DNA of 6,598 bases from Candidatus Gorgonimonas leptogorgiae (GCA_929200515.1 CAKNAD010000042.1:8231-14828); one strand, 5' to 3'; counted from the stretch's first letter, positions 1 to 5,650 are shown. Program-made: numbers and translations. Notes: generated by a model not told the origin, from the sequence alone.

Positions 1-816
1 TTCACCTGCTTTATCCTCTGTTTTTTTGACGTTTTCTTGAGTTTGAGTAGCTGCCGTTTGTGCAGTTTTTGCACTATTTGCAGCATTAGTTGCCTCTTGG
101 GTAGCTTTGTTAGCAGCATCTTCAGCGGCTTGTTTATTAGCTTGTGTTACCACAATAGCATTAGCTGTATTTTCTGATCTTTCTCGAGCTGAATTTGCAA
201 AACCATTAGCTCTATCAGCTGCCTCTTTAGCTAATCTTGCATTTTTTGCTGCTTCATCTTCTGATTGAGCAGCAAGATCAGCTGAGTTTTTCGCTGCAAC
301 TTGATCTGAATCAGCCTTTGTAGCAGAACTAGCAGCTTCGCCAGCTTTATCTATTGCTTTTTGTGCGGAATCTCGTGCTAACTTTGAGTTGTTTGCTGCA
401 CTATCAGCAGAGTGTTGAATTGCAGCCGTTACTTCATCTACATGATCCGAATTTGCTTTAGCATTTTGTTCTGACGTTTTTGCTGAGTCTGCTGATAGAC
501 TAGCCTGCTTTTTATATTCTTGAATTACATTTTCAGTTGTTTTTATTTTACTGATTTCACTAGCTAATTTAGTATCTATTGTTGTACTTATACCATTATT
601 TATATTTTGTTTTTGCGTATCTGTAGCAGGTATAGTATTACCATCAACCATAGACACTATGGTACTTGTAATTGCATCAGCTGCTGTAGTATCAGCTGCC
701 ATACTAGGGGCAATAGGTAGTATAAGTGACAATACTACTTTTAAGGGTAACTTAGAGAATAAGCGGTTATAGGGTGTTTTTTTAATATTTATTACTGCCT
801 TCCGAATTAGCATCAT
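1..816 (-). CDS. Partial Sec-exported alanine-rich coiled-coil protein (C-terminus outside window)
   Basis: I do not recognise this gene as a named family. The frame is open from the ATG at 816 to the left edge (272 codons, no stop). Residues 1-40 look like a Sec signal peptide with a long basic N-region (about 26 residues), a hydrophobic core (VVLSLILPIA) and a cleavage site after Ala40 (SMA/AD). From about residue 80 to 272 one heptad register runs without a break. The d positions are 84, 91, 98 and so on to 266: mostly Ala (19 of 27), otherwise L/I/V/T. Eleven successive heptads, 136-212, all have Ala at d. SADSA recurs at 108 and 136, exactly four heptads apart. This predicts a long, thin alanine-zipper rod in the periplasm or at the surface, such as a fibre, adhesin stalk or spacer. 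No Shine-Dalgarno is obvious before 816. ATG 813 is equally possible, and the frame stays open upstream to a TTG at 924. Confidence 0.85.
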   Translation of the reverse strand, partial: MMLIRKAVINIKKTPYNRLFSKLPLKVVLSLILPIAPSMAADTTAADAITSTIVSMVDGNTIPATDTQKQNINNGISTTIDTKLASEISKIKTTENVIQEYKKQASLSADSAKTSEQNAKANSDHVDEVTAAIQHSADSAANNSKLARDSAQKAIDKAGEAASSATKADSDQVAAKNSADLAAQSEDEAAKNARLAKEAADRANGFANSARERSENTANAIVVTQANKQAAEDAANKATQEATNAANSAKTAQTAATQTQENVKKTEDKAGE

Positions 817-1213
817 AAAAATACCATTTATTAATTTGTTTTTAATGTTAAGATAATTAATCTCATCATTGCTAGATTGTGTTACATCCTTTTTTAATTT
901 ACGATATAAAAAACAAGAATGCAACTAATTTAAAAGTAAAAAATATACTGTAAATTACATATAATCTAAGTAATATCGAGACAAACTAGTGGTTTCTAAA
1001 ATAAAATATTTTATTTTTTAAGATATGCTTGATGAATGAAGCAAATAATATTAAAGAGATAAACTTAGTACCGACGCATAAACAAGAGCTGTATAATATT
1101 TTTTTTATAGGGTAGTATTCACAAATATGTGTCATATGTTTTAACCTTATTAGAATTATTTATAACTGTATTTTAACATATGACACGGGGTATTAATCGT
1201 TCCTATACTTCTT
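817..1213. other. Intergenic region between sctG and the coiled-coil gene
   Basis: About 400 bases of very AT-rich DNA with no convincing gene on either strand. It holds a 12-bp inverted repeat (1129-1140 with 1175-1186) close to the sctG stop and a pure-AT 20-bp palindrome at 998-1017. It must also contain the promoter of the minus-strand coiled-coil gene, but I found no clear -35/-10 pair. No hairpin followed by a T-run on the minus strand marks the end of the T3SS operon. Confidence 0.6.
1129..1186. repeat. 12-bp perfect inverted repeat with 34-nt spacer
   Basis: GTGTCATATGTT at 1129-1140 is the exact reverse complement of AACATATGACAC at 1175-1186. It starts 28 bases beyond the sctG stop on the minus strand. 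As RNA it could form a 12-bp stem at the 3' end of the sctDEFG transcript. Neither direction has a T-run after the stem, so it is not a classical intrinsic terminator. It could instead be an RNA-stabilising stem or a pair of protein-binding half-sites. The repeat is directly visible; its role is unknown. Confidence 0.6.
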
Positions 1214-1585
1214 TTAGGCGTTGTGAATTTCATTTAATAGTTCTGTTGCCATATTCATTACCGTTTTATTTTTTGATAGTACTAATTTATTAAGAATATC
1301 TTCACTTTCTTTGTTTCTTCCTTCTAGCATTAATGCCAACCCTAAAAAGACTTTTGCTTCTTCTTGCTTAGGATTATCTTTTAGATGTTTTTGCAGTATT
1401 TCTATAGATGCAGGGTATTTTTTTCTGTTCATAAATTCTATAGCTAATCCTAAGGCGCTTATGGTATGATCATCATTAACATATTCAAGCCCATTATAAA
1501 TACCAAAAGCATGTTTTGGTAATCCAGCAGCACTAGCCATTAACGCTATATCAGCAGCTAGTTTTGTAACCTTTTTATCTAACAC
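1214..1585 (-). CDS. sctG: SctG/YscG-family T3SS needle-subunit chaperone (TPR protein)
   Basis: A 123-residue all-helical protein. Residues about 42-73 and 74-106 read as tetratricopeptide-type helix pairs (conserved-looking Leu/Ala spacing, with NP at 71-72 starting the second). In the Ysc family, YscG/PscG is a TPR protein that, with YscE/PscE, binds the C-terminal helix of the needle subunit in the cytoplasm and prevents early polymerisation. The size (YscG is about 115 residues) and the position directly after sctF support this call. The start is a GTG at 1585: a TAA lies immediately before it in frame, so nothing earlier is possible, and GGGGTG a few bases upstream can serve as ribosome binding site. 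The next Met (residue 16) would remove most of the first helix. The gap to sctF is 26 bases, so the genes are co-transcribed. It is the last gene of the operon. Sequence similarity is weak by eye; context carries much of the call. Confidence 0.8.
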   Translation of the reverse strand: MLDKKVTKLAADIALMASAAGLPKHAFGIYNGLEYVNDDHTISALGLAIEFMNRKKYPASIEILQKHLKDNPKQEEAKVFLGLALMLEGRNKESEDILNKLVLSKNKTVMNMATELLNEIHNA

Positions 1586-1611
1586 TTAGCACCCCACACA
1601 ATAGCAAATTA

Positions 1612-1884
1612 TTAAAATTTTTGGATTATACCTTGTAATGCATCTTTCATAGCTTTAATTACACTTGCTCGTAAATTTTCAACTACTAAATATTTATTAT
1701 ATTCAACTTGAAATTCAAGCATATCCGAAGTATTGTTTGGATCCATGCTTGCCAACTTAGCTCTTAAAACGTTATCTAATCGATCAGCGTGATTACCAAA
1801 TGTTTGAGTAATAGTATCAAAACTCAACCTAGTAGCTTGTGGTTGATTAAAGTTTTGATTTAAAGTCTCTTGATAGTTGTTCAT
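1612..1884 (-). CDS. sctF: SctF/YscF-family T3SS needle subunit
   Basis: This 90-residue protein is the building block of the extracellular needle, exported through the T3SS and polymerised as a helix. The C-terminal end (ASVIKAMKDALQGIIQKF, residues 73-90) closely matches the end of Yersinia YscF (STIVRSMKDLMQGILQKF) from memory. This is the conserved helix that lines the needle and is bound by the YscE-YscG chaperone pair. The architecture fits: a polar, Gln/Asn-rich N-terminus (1-20), helix 1 (about 21-47), a turn with Pro (DPNNTSD, 48-54) and helix 2 (about 55-88). There is no signal peptide and no cysteine, as expected for a needle protein, and the length is normal (83-90). AAGGA precedes the ATG at good spacing. 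It lies 17 bases after the yscE-like gene and 26 before sctG. This is the most secure T3SS identification in the window together with sctD. Confidence 0.94.
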   Translation of the reverse strand: MNNYQETLNQNFNQPQATRLSFDTITQTFGNHADRLDNVLRAKLASMDPNNTSDMLEFQVEYNKYLVVENLRASVIKAMKDALQGIIQKF

Positions 1885-1901
1885 ACTTACTTTCCTTGTT
1901 A

Positions 1902-2150
1902 TTATTTATGTTTTTTTTCGTGAAATAAACTCCATCTTTTATCAACTACTTCCATAGAAGCAACAAGTGCTGTTAAAATCCCATCTATTTTATTATATTC
2001 TTCTACAGTATTTTCTTTTTGTTTTAATGCTTTTATTCTTAGCGCTTCCTCTAATAAAATATGCATTATTTCGTTACGATAATCACCACTTTTATCGTTT
2101 TTTAACTTTTCTTCTACGTTAGATAGAAATACTTCATTCTTTTTTTTCAT
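1902..2150 (-). CDS. yscE: YscE-like T3SS needle co-chaperone
   Basis: A small, charged, helical protein of 82 residues. Its length is close to chlamydial CdsE and somewhat above YscE (about 66). YscE/PscE is a helical hairpin that pairs with the TPR chaperone YscG to hold the needle subunit soluble. The helix-turn-helix pattern here (about 5-45 and 48-72, separated near EN at 46-47) and the position between sctD and sctF support that role; direct sequence similarity is slight. Start choice: a TTG at 2168 would give 88 residues, but the ATG at 2150 is preferred because GGAGGA lies upstream of it at a usable distance. The TTG codon itself overlaps that ribosome binding site and has none of its own. 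With this start the gene overlaps the end of sctD by 17 bases, which suggests translational coupling. Confidence 0.8.
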   Translation of the reverse strand: MKKKNEVFLSNVEEKLKNDKSGDYRNEIMHILLEEALRIKALKQKENTVEEYNKIDGILTALVASMEVVDKRWSLFHEKKHK

Positions 2151-3582
2151 TTGTTTTTGTTCCTCCAAGGTAATAAGTTGTTTTTTTCCCGTTGCTATTT
2201 AGTAATAAATAATCTATTGATATTCCTTCTATTTTGTACCTATTATTAATAATTGATCCAACAAGATATTTAGAATTATCTTGTAGAATTATATAAGGTA
2301 TCTTGCCAACGTTAATGCTTTTAATATTGAGCTTAATATTTTCTTGAGATTCTTCTTCAATTTGTATAAATTGTCCAGCATAGGTTGTCTCTAGTTTTAT
2401 TAATGGATTGTTATTATAATTTGTATTAAATTCATTAATTAGTTTTTTTATTTTATAAACTTGATTTTCTTCTAAAAGTCTACCTTTTAAAACGATTTCT
2501 TGGTTGGAATGAGCGATAACCTGAATGTTAGAACCAAGCCCTTGTTGGCCAATTATATTATTTAAAATAGACAGCCTTGTATCAAAAGTTTCTACTTGAT
2601 CGATAATAGTTATTAAGCCTTCAACTTTATCTTTTAATAATGCAATAACCTTATTTTTTTCGTCTATTGTTTTAGTATATCCCTTGAGAGTTAAATTTCC
2701 TGGAGTGTTATCCATTTCTAGTTGTAAATTTTCTGAAGATACAGTATTAAGTTCTAATTTAGCTTTTTCAAAAATATCATTCATAATATATATTTTTGTA
2801 TTAAACTTAATATTACTTTTATTTAGTTTACGATATAACTGTCGTTCTTGAGTATACGATTGGCAGTATCCTGTTATTAATAATAAATCATTTGTTGCTT
2901 TTTTAAACTTAATGTGTTTTATATTCAGTTCATTTTTTATTTGTTTTGCGGTTTCTAGAATATTAGTTTTATTTTCTATATTGCTAATATTGCCATCATA
3001 TCTGTTAGTAAGAAAAAGTATAGTGATTATTAGCAAGATAATAGAAGTGGTTGCTATTTTTAAGAAAGCGGTTTTTTTCTGATTATTAGCTGATTTTTTC
3101 TCTTTAACTGTATCTTTGTCAGTATTATCTTGATCTTTCGTTAGTGTGTTATCAATTTCATCATTATTTTCTTCCTGACTGTCTTTTTTTGCAGAACTAT
3201 CAGCAGAATCCTTTATATCATCTATGTTATCATCTAAATTTATATTATTGTTTGTTTCAGGTATTTGTAATTTTGGCCAAGTAGTATTATCAGGTCCAAC
3301 TGCAAAAAATACAGAATTAGTAGTAAAAACATCATAATAGTGTAGTTTTGCATCTAGATTTGCAATATTATTTGCAATTACAATTGGTTTTTCTGATAAG
3401 GATTCTACAAATATAGTATTATCTTCTTTTATAATTATTTTAAATTCGTTTTCACTTAGTGAATCATCAGTTAAAACAATATCACATTCAAAGTCTTTTC
3501 CTACTATATATTCACCATGTGCAATAGGAATTTCTGCTCCTATATGATTACCAGTTAAAACCTTTAAATAAAAACCAGCCAT
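2134..3582 (-). CDS. sctD: SctD/YscD-family T3SS inner-membrane ring protein
   Basis: SctD forms the outer inner-membrane ring of the injectisome, reaching the secretin in the periplasm and the sorting platform in the cytoplasm. This 482-residue protein has the family layout. Residues 1-95 form an FHA-like beta domain (GNHIGAEIPI, then GEYIVGKDFECDIVLTDD). A polar Asp/Asn/Lys-rich linker spans about 104-170. One membrane helix lies at about 171-192. Three BON/ring-building-like periplasmic units follow at about 218-255, 279-332 and 353-402. A C-terminal YscD-type stretch with repeated PY-I and Y-VG patterns lies at about 422-474. The length exceeds the usual 400 or so mainly through the linker. 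The ATG at 3582 has AAGGA at good spacing. It is the first gene of the operon: the secretin gene that precedes yscD in Yersinia is absent, and a divergent sigma-factor gene lies upstream instead. Confidence 0.93.
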   Translation of the reverse strand: MAGFYLKVLTGNHIGAEIPIAHGEYIVGKDFECDIVLTDDSLSENEFKIIIKEDNTIFVESLSEKPIVIANNIANLDAKLHYYDVFTTNSVFFAVGPDNTTWPKLQIPETNNNINLDDNIDDIKDSADSSAKKDSQEENNDEIDNTLTKDQDNTDKDTVKEKKSANNQKKTAFLKIATTSIILLIITILFLTNRYDGNISNIENKTNILETAKQIKNELNIKHIKFKKATNDLLLITGYCQSYTQERQLYRKLNKSNIKFNTKIYIMNDIFEKAKLELNTVSSENLQLEMDNTPGNLTLKGYTKTIDEKNKVIALLKDKVEGLITIIDQVETFDTRLSILNNIIGQQGLGSNIQVIAHSNQEIVLKGRLLEENQVYKIKKLINEFNTNYNNNPLIKLETTYAGQFIQIEEESQENIKLNIKSINVGKIPYIILQDNSKYLVGSIINNRYKIEGISIDYLLLNSNGKKTTYYLGGTKTNEKKE

Positions 3583-3610
3583 TTAAATCCTTATGATATG
3601 TTTGTATAAA

Positions 3611-3639
3611 AATATATGGTAATAGCCTTGTTTTAATAA
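3611..3639 (-). promoter_or_regulatory. Possible sigma70-type promoter of the sctDEFG operon
   Basis: On the minus strand TTATTA (3639-3634) and TATATT (3616-3611) are separated by 17 bases, about 30 bases upstream of the sctD start. The -10 matches 5 of 6 consensus positions, the -35 only 3 of 6, so activator help would be expected. AT-rich DNA produces such pairs by chance. Confidence 0.25.
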
Positions 3640-3790
3640 TAATTAATTAGAAGAATAGTGTTTATTTTTTATTTCTGTAATTAATATTCGGAAGCTTATT
3701 TATTTTGTTTACATTTATATGTTTTCTAGTTAAGTATCTGTGTTTTTAATTACTACTAATAAGCCTTGATATCACTTAATATCTATAAAT

Positions 3791-3815
3791 ATAGCAAATA
3801 CTTGTATTTAGCTAT
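3791..3815. repeat. Imperfect hairpin / operator-like inverted repeat
   Basis: ATAGCAAATAC, a TT centre, then GTATTTAGCTAT: eleven complementary positions interrupted by one unpaired A at 3810. It lies about 210 bases upstream of sctD and 355 upstream of rpoE. With almost no loop it is more plausible as a dyad-symmetric protein-binding site than as an RNA stem, and there is no T-run to make it a terminator. Confidence 0.3.
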
Positions 3816-4074
3816 TACCATAATAGGAAAAAAACTTACAATAAAATTAAAAAATTTATATTTTAAGGGTTTTATACAGCTTTTACTATATTTATTAAAG
3901 TTGTTTTCGGTATTGTTTTCTTTATTATTCCTAATAAATAAAAATTTATATTTATACGTATATGGGAATAAGAAACATAAGTGTATTTTTGTTGTAGCTC
4001 GCCTTGAATTCTCTTCTTTTCTTTTGCCTCGTATATATATCTAATAAAAATTATTAGCTGGCTGTCGATCAAGA

Positions 4075-4104
4075 TTGAAAGAAAACAATAAACTACTTTA
4101 TTAA
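4075..4104 (+). promoter_or_regulatory. Possible promoter of rpoE-rseA
   Basis: TTGAAA (4075-4080, 5 of 6 to the -35 consensus) is followed after 18 bases by TATTAA (4099-4104, 4 of 6). This leaves a leader of about 60 bases before the rpoE ATG at 4170. I saw no E. coli-type RpoE autoregulatory motif (GAACTT with a TCAAA-like -10), so autoregulation cannot be claimed from the sequence. Confidence 0.35.
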
Positions 4105-4169
4105 GTATTAATGATTAAACAAATGAAATTATTAATTAATGCCATAGTTTTAGAATACGGAGAATTCAC

Positions 4170-4748
4170 ATGGCAAAACCCTCTAATATAGATGATAAAT
4201 TAATCAAACTTATTTTAACAAAAGGTGATAAATCAGCATATGATATCTTAGTAGTGAAATACCAAAATAAAATTGTATCTATTGTAAACTCATTTGTAAA
4301 AAACCTACAAGAAGCAGAAGATTTAACACAAGAAGTATTTATTAAGGCTTATATACACTTGAAATCTTTTAAAGGTAATAGCTCTTTTTACACTTGGTTG
4401 CATCGTATAGCAATCAATACTGCTAAGAGCTATTTGATAAAAAAAAAACGAACTGTTATAGTAAGTACTGACGATGAAGATGAGTCTCTTGATGGTATTA
4501 TTTCAGAAAGCACGCATTCATCACTAGATATTTTATTAGGTAATAAATTGTCATCTATTATACAGCGAACAATTAGTTTATTGCCTGAATCATTAAAAGT
4601 ATCCTTTATTTGTCGTGAGATATATGGAATGAATTATTCAGATATTGCAAAAATTTTAGATTGCCCTTTAGGAACTGTACGATCGAGACTTTTTAGAGCT
4701 AGAGAAATAGTCAATAAAGAAATAAAAAAATATACAAAAGCTGAATAA
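4170..4748 (+). CDS. rpoE: RpoE-type ECF sigma factor (sigma-E)
   Basis: An extracytoplasmic-function sigma factor that directs RNA polymerase to envelope-stress promoters when released from its anti-sigma factor. The 192 residues match the E. coli RpoE layout closely. Sigma region 2 spans about 22-90, with LLVVRYQ-like ILVVKYQNKI (26-35), TQEVFIKAY (53-61) and the near-identical FYTWLHRIAINTAKSYL (73-89). A short acidic linker (about 99-109) follows, then region 4 (about 126-182) with LPESL (138-142) and the helix-turn-helix ending DCPLGTVRSRLFRARE (164-179), almost identical to E. coli. GGAG lies at good spacing before the ATG. The next gene, 66 bases on, is its anti-sigma factor. A run of ten A residues (4439-4448, Lys91-Lys93) sits between regions 2 and 4. 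Confidence 0.96.
   Translation: MAKPSNIDDKLIKLILTKGDKSAYDILVVKYQNKIVSIVNSFVKNLQEAEDLTQEVFIKAYIHLKSFKGNSSFYTWLHRIAINTAKSYLIKKKRTVIVSTDDEDESLDGIISESTHSSLDILLGNKLSSIIQRTISLLPESLKVSFICREIYGMNYSDIAKILDCPLGTVRSRLFRAREIVNKEIKKYTKAE
4439..4448 (+). repeat. A10 homopolymer inside rpoE
   Basis: Ten consecutive A residues cover the last base of Ile90 and codons Lys91-Lys93, at the junction of sigma region 2 and the linker to region 4. Long A runs are known sites of polymerase slippage in AT-rich bacterial genomes. A one-base slip here would leave region 2 translated and region 4 lost. Confidence 0.9.
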
Positions 4749-4814
4749 TTTAACTAAACTAACGATATAAATTAAATTTGCAATTGTCTTTTATATAAGT
4801 TTATCGGAAGCCAT

Positions 4815-5384
4815 ATGGATAAAAAACACGATGCTATAGAGAGTAATGGTAATAGCGAATTAGCAAGTAGCTGTTTAGATATGATATGGGATAATAATAT
4901 AACAGATGATCAATTAAAAATAGTTTTAGAAACTGTTAAAAGTCCTAAGATACTACAAAAGTTATCAGAATATCAGTATAATCAAGATATTATAAAAAGT
5001 CAGGTATCTACTAATTATATTAATATAGTAGAATCAGTAAATCAGAAGCTTACAAAGATACAACATAAAGAGCAATTACAAGAAAAAAGAAAGTTTGTTA
5101 GATATCAGCAACTTATGACAGATAGAAGTTTTTTTTGGCCATTTTCATTACCTTCATTAACAATATGCGCTATCTTTTTTATTGTATTGTCTATTAATAA
5201 TCCATCTCAAAACCAAGGCTCCCAAAGCTTAGCAATTAAAAACAATAATACGAATCAATATTTATTTAATGCTTCTCCATTAAAAGATATGCGTTATAAT
5301 AGCTTGTCTACATTAGAAGAAGTATCGATAAATTTTAATTCAGATAAACTCTATAGTATAGAAGTGAATAATCAGACAAAATAA
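4815..5384 (+). CDS. rseA: RseA-like membrane-bound anti-sigma-E factor
   Basis: Predicted to hold RpoE at the inner membrane until regulated proteolysis frees it. It has 189 residues. An N-terminal cytoplasmic helical domain (about 14-62; SSCLDMIWDNNITDDQL resembles the RseA opening LSALMDGETLDSEL) is followed by a helical, basic region (63-103). One membrane segment lies at about 108-128 (FFWPF then SLTICAIFFIVLSI), and the periplasmic tail is short and Asn/Ser-rich (129-189). Topology and position directly after rpoE support the call more than sequence identity, which is low. The tail is shorter than in E. coli RseA, and no rseB, rseC or mucD-like gene follows. The ATG at 4815 has GGAAG four bases upstream, slightly close. 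The nearest downstream feature is a weak hairpin with a T-run. It could also be a divergent ECF anti-sigma of another class, but the pairing with a clear RpoE makes RseA most likely. Confidence 0.82.
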   Translation: MDKKHDAIESNGNSELASSCLDMIWDNNITDDQLKIVLETVKSPKILQKLSEYQYNQDIIKSQVSTNYINIVESVNQKLTKIQHKEQLQEKRKFVRYQQLMTDRSFFWPFSLPSLTICAIFFIVLSINNPSQNQGSQSLAIKNNNTNQYLFNASPLKDMRYNSLSTLEEVSINFNSDKLYSIEVNNQTK

Positions 5385-5403
5385 TTATATTTACATCTAC
5401 GCT

Positions 5404-5430
5404 AAGAAAACAATGGTTAATGTTTCTTTT
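5404..5430 (+). terminator. Weak intrinsic terminator after rseA
   Basis: AAGAAAACA (5404-5412) can pair with TGTTTCTT (5421-5428) with one bulged A and an eight-base loop, followed by a T-rich stretch, about 20 bases after the rseA stop. The stem is AT-rich, so termination would be inefficient. Confidence 0.35.
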
Positions 5431-5536
5431 CTATAGTTCTGTATACTATACAAATAATCATTGCTAGATACATGACTATTATTGACGAAAGCCAAGCGAT
5501 AATATTCAATAAAGTGTCTAACAATATGTTCTTTGA

Positions 5537-5635
5537 ATGACGGACGGTACAGCCGTTACTGCTAGTCGAGGCTTCTGTATAAGTCTATCTTTATTGATAG
5601 CAATAGCCGATGAAGCTAGAAGCTCCATCTTTTAA
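5537..5635 (+). pseudogene. Decayed 3' end of an IS605-type tnpB
   Basis: A short open stretch of 32 codons, preceded directly by a stop, reads TDGTAVTASRGFCIS near its start and ADEARSSIF at its end. This resembles the last segment of many TnpB proteins, where a VGTTVTA-like motif is followed by EAR or QEAP-like residues just before the stop. In another frame the same DNA gives KLEAPSFKAG and a stop. About 19 codons upstream, in a third frame, DESQAIIF faintly recalls the TnpB DRDVNAAxNI motif at the right distance. All catalytic parts are missing. The assignment rests on remembered family patterns and on the adjoining right-end signature, so it is moderate at best. Confidence 0.45.
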
Positions 5636-5650
5636 GGCGGGGTAGTTCAC
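5537..5650 (+). mobile_element. IS200/IS605-family right-end relic with omega-RNA-like folding
   Basis: The sequence ends in GGCGGGGTAGTTCAC (5636-5650). This fits the right-end signature of many IS605/IS1341-type elements, where a hairpin arm GGTGGGG is followed by TAGTTCAC. The opposing arm CTCCATC (5623-5629) still pairs with GGCGGGG (5636-5642) through G-T pairs and one mismatch, as expected of a decayed CCCCACC/GGTGGGG stem. Upstream, GCTTCT (5571-5576) pairs with AGAAGC (5618-5623), enclosing a CTATC/GATAG hairpin (5585-5600); ACGG/CCGT (5543-5555) forms another small stem. TnpB omega RNAs overlap the tnpB 3' end and finish at the right end in this way. No left end, tnpA or intact tnpB is present. 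Confidence 0.5.

Larger units (their letters stand above)
3583..4169. other. Divergent intergenic region between sctD and rpoE
   Basis: 587 bases of extremely AT-rich DNA separating the two divergent operons. Frames present here are low in complexity (I/L/K/Y-rich), start with TTG without a ribosome binding site and are not credible genes. Visible items are candidate promoters at each end, a hairpin-forming sequence at 3791-3815, and a small AT hairpin CTAATAA-AAA-TTATTAG at 4041-4057. The length is large for a simple divergent promoter, leaving room for regulator sites or a small RNA, neither of which I can demonstrate. Confidence 0.6.

Noticed and set aside
1..816. CRISPR or DNA tandem-repeat explanation for the repetitive look of the left end
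   Set aside because: The repetition is in the protein heptads (Ala/Ser spacing), not in exact DNA units. There are no constant repeats with variable spacers.
817..924. N-terminal extension of the coiled-coil protein to a TTG at 924
   Set aside because: The frame is open, but the TTG has no ribosome binding site and the extension would put about 60 residues ahead of the signal-peptide hydrophobic core. ATG 816 or 813 gives a plausible export signal.
998..1017. 20-bp perfect palindrome made only of A and T
   Set aside because: In DNA this AT-rich a pure-AT palindrome of this size is expected about once per window by chance, and nothing around it suggests a terminator or origin.
2134..2150. 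Programmed frameshift joining sctD to the yscE-like gene over the A8 run
   Set aside because: The yscE-like frame is +1 relative to sctD, while the A/AAG type slippery motif promotes -1 shifts and is not in the required phase. A strong ribosome binding site with its own ATG explains the arrangement more simply.
3615..3822. 12-bp inverted repeat TATGGTAATAGC (3615-3626) and GCTATTACCATA (3811-3822)
   Set aside because: At this base composition and distance several 12-mers of this kind are expected by chance in the window, and the arms do not bound a recognisable element.
3766..4044. Plus-strand frame of 92 codons between the divergent operons
   Set aside because: It starts with TTG without a ribosome binding site, has a monotonous I/L/K/Y/F composition typical of translated AT-rich spacer, shows no recognisable motif, and lies in a natural promoter region.
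3872..4072. Minus-strand frame of 66 codons in the same spacer
   Set aside because: TTG start, no ribosome binding site, overlaps the other spurious frame antisense, and shows no domain or topology pattern.
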